A stretch of DNA of 64,000 bases from Nitrososphaerota archaeon (lineage in GTDB: Archaea > Thermoproteota > Nitrososphaeria > Nitrososphaerales > Gagatemarchaeaceae). Below the pieces are notes generated by a model, which saw only the letters and a program-made list of their open reading frames with translations, searched no databases and was not told the origin of the DNA. Shown piece after piece: positions 63,424-64,000 of this stretch. Location: positions 226,473-290,472 of the forward strand of contig JACQFN010000002.1 in NCBI GenBank assembly GCA_016200045.1, given 5' to 3'. The position numbers and the translations under genes are program-made. Every line of letters starts with the position of its first letter. Position 1 is the first letter of the stretch.

Positions 63424-63732
63424 CTAGCTCTCCACCACGTACCTGTAGTATGTGCTGGAGCCAGCCGTTTCGCTCCTCCGGGTTATCCTCACGAAATCTC
63501 CGGGCCTCGCCCCTATCTCCTTCGCGATGGGGTCGGTCATGAGCATGAAAGGGAACTGTCTGGGAGTGGAATTGAACCTGCCCTGGACCTGCGCTGCTTC
63601 CTCCTTGGTCAGAAGCTCGTGCTTTGGAATCAGGAAATGAGTGCTGATCTTGAAAGGGGGGACCTCGTCCTCCTTGACCTTCTTCTTTCTGACGACCTTC
63701 TTGGTCGTCGAAGTAGACTTCGCCGGCGCTAA
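63424..63732 (-). CDS. rpoH: RNA polymerase subunit H (Rpb5 C-domain), start unclear
   Basis: The archaeal RpoH subunit: FKISTHFLIPKHELLTKEEA, PFMLMTDPIAKEIGARPGD and RRSETAGSSTYYRYVVES. The N-terminal stretch is Lys-rich (TKKVVRKKKVKED), as in thaumarchaeal relatives. The frame has no ATG, GTG or TTG between the upstream TAG (63739-63741) and the conserved part; codon TTA at 63732 is near the position expected from the TATA box. ATG 63748 is in another frame. It may be a mutated or miscalled start. Confidence 0.85.
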   Translation of the reverse strand, partial: LAPAKSTSTTKKVVRKKKVKEDEVPPFKISTHFLIPKHELLTKEEAAQVQGRFNSTPRQFPFMLMTDPIAKEIGARPGDFVRITRRSETAGSSTYYRYVVES

Positions 63733-63752
63733 GCCGAGCTACCCCCATTTAC

Positions 63753-63758
63753 AATAAA
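63753..63758 (-). promoter_or_regulatory. TATA-like box of the rpoH-rpoB-rpoA operon
   Basis: TTTATT (in TGTTTATTG) on the coding strand. A transcript would begin about 27 nt downstream, at 63727-63731, which falls on the uncertain start of rpoH. Confidence 0.4.
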
Positions 63759-63916
63759 CAGTAAGTCACTTGCACAATACACTGCGCAGGGCCCCGTTGA
63801 AAGGCGAAAGGTATCACATATTTAGAGATTGCTGAGAGGGGTTCTGTCAAGTCCTCGGCGGTTCAGGGGTCATCTTGTCCCTGTCAAGATTCGGCGGATG
63901 GGTCTAGTTGATTCCC

Positions 63917-64000
63917 TCATATTACTTTCAGAGTGGCCAACGTGCCCAGAACGGAGAAGATGCCTACGGTTAGCTGTCCCACTGTGCTAAGTCTTCTGTT
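63917..64000 (-). CDS. Possible C-terminal end of a membrane protein, cut by the window edge
   Basis: Twenty-seven codons reading in from the window edge, RLSTVGQLTVGIFSVLGTL and a few more hydrophobic residues before a TGA. It looks like a final membrane helix, but the fragment is short. The roughly 160 bases between it and rpoH show no gene or RNA that I can support. Confidence 0.3.
   Translation of the reverse strand, partial: NRRLSTVGQLTVGIFSVLGTLATLKVI

Noticed and set aside
1-64000. CRISPR arrays, insertion sequences and tRNA genes
   Set aside because: No regularly spaced repeats, transposase genes or convincing tRNA sequences were found by reading; the intein is the only mobile element I can support.

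Overview
The window is a GC-rich archaeal chromosome segment, most probably from the Thaumarchaeota (Nitrososphaeria). The evidence is a polymerase/ribosomal string in archaeal order (rpoH, rpoB, one fused rpoA, L30e, nusA, S12, S7), a TATA-binding protein, ABCE1, EF-1alpha, an archaeal/ER-type signal peptidase and many genes with a TATA-like box about 27-33 nt before the start codon, as expected for leaderless mRNAs. The RpoB sequence resembles thaumarchaeal RpoB closely and the RpoA subunit is unsplit. A Rieske/cytochrome b pair with a cupredoxin points to a quinol-oxidising, probably aerobic, respiratory chain.

Layout. 0-10 kb: ABCE1 (cut by the window edge), a Trm5-like tRNA methyltransferase, cytochrome b, Rieske protein, cupredoxin, an FAD-linked oxidase, a DUF99 protein, a PPC/DUF296 protein, two zinc-ribbon membrane proteins and a dihydrodipicolinate-reductase-like dehydrogenase. 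10-18 kb: a PD-(D/E)xK nuclease-like protein and a peptide-type ABC transporter operon (oppA-B-C-D-F) carrying an in-frame TAG in oppA, another in oppC and a frameshift in oppF. 18-28 kb: small membrane proteins, a winged-helix regulator, signal peptidase, TBP, pyrE, a LarA-like protein, an M50 protease, an acetyltransferase, DNA ligase, an A24 prepilin peptidase, a P-loop kinase-like protein and an inositol-phosphatase-family enzyme.

28-45 kb: a surface-glycan locus (epimerase, dehydratase, two GT4 glycosyltransferases, wecC- and wecB-like genes, flippase). Between wecB and the flippase sits a module of lower GC: a broken methyltransferase gene, an XRE-CBS regulator and, divergently, bacterial-type metK, three MetE-family genes and a MetF-like gene. 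Together these could make methionine and S-adenosylmethionine under control of an adenosyl-ligand-sensing repressor. A 20-bp palindrome lies at the regulator start. This is the best candidate for a poorly described system in the window.

45-64 kb: EF-1alpha, small membrane proteins, a purine operon (IMP dehydrogenase without CBS domains, GMP synthase, adenosine deaminase), an alpha/beta-hydrolase-fold protein without its nucleophile, then the polymerase/ribosomal string on the minus strand. The S12 gene holds a 509-residue intein with a LAGLIDADG domain, inserted next to the conserved PNSA loop.

Caution on sequence quality. Three genes carry one-base length changes in G runs, rpoB lacks about 47 codons and changes frame near its N-terminus, and four genes have no ATG, GTG or TTG start. 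Some of this is probably consensus or assembly error; the two in-frame TAG codons are harder to explain that way.
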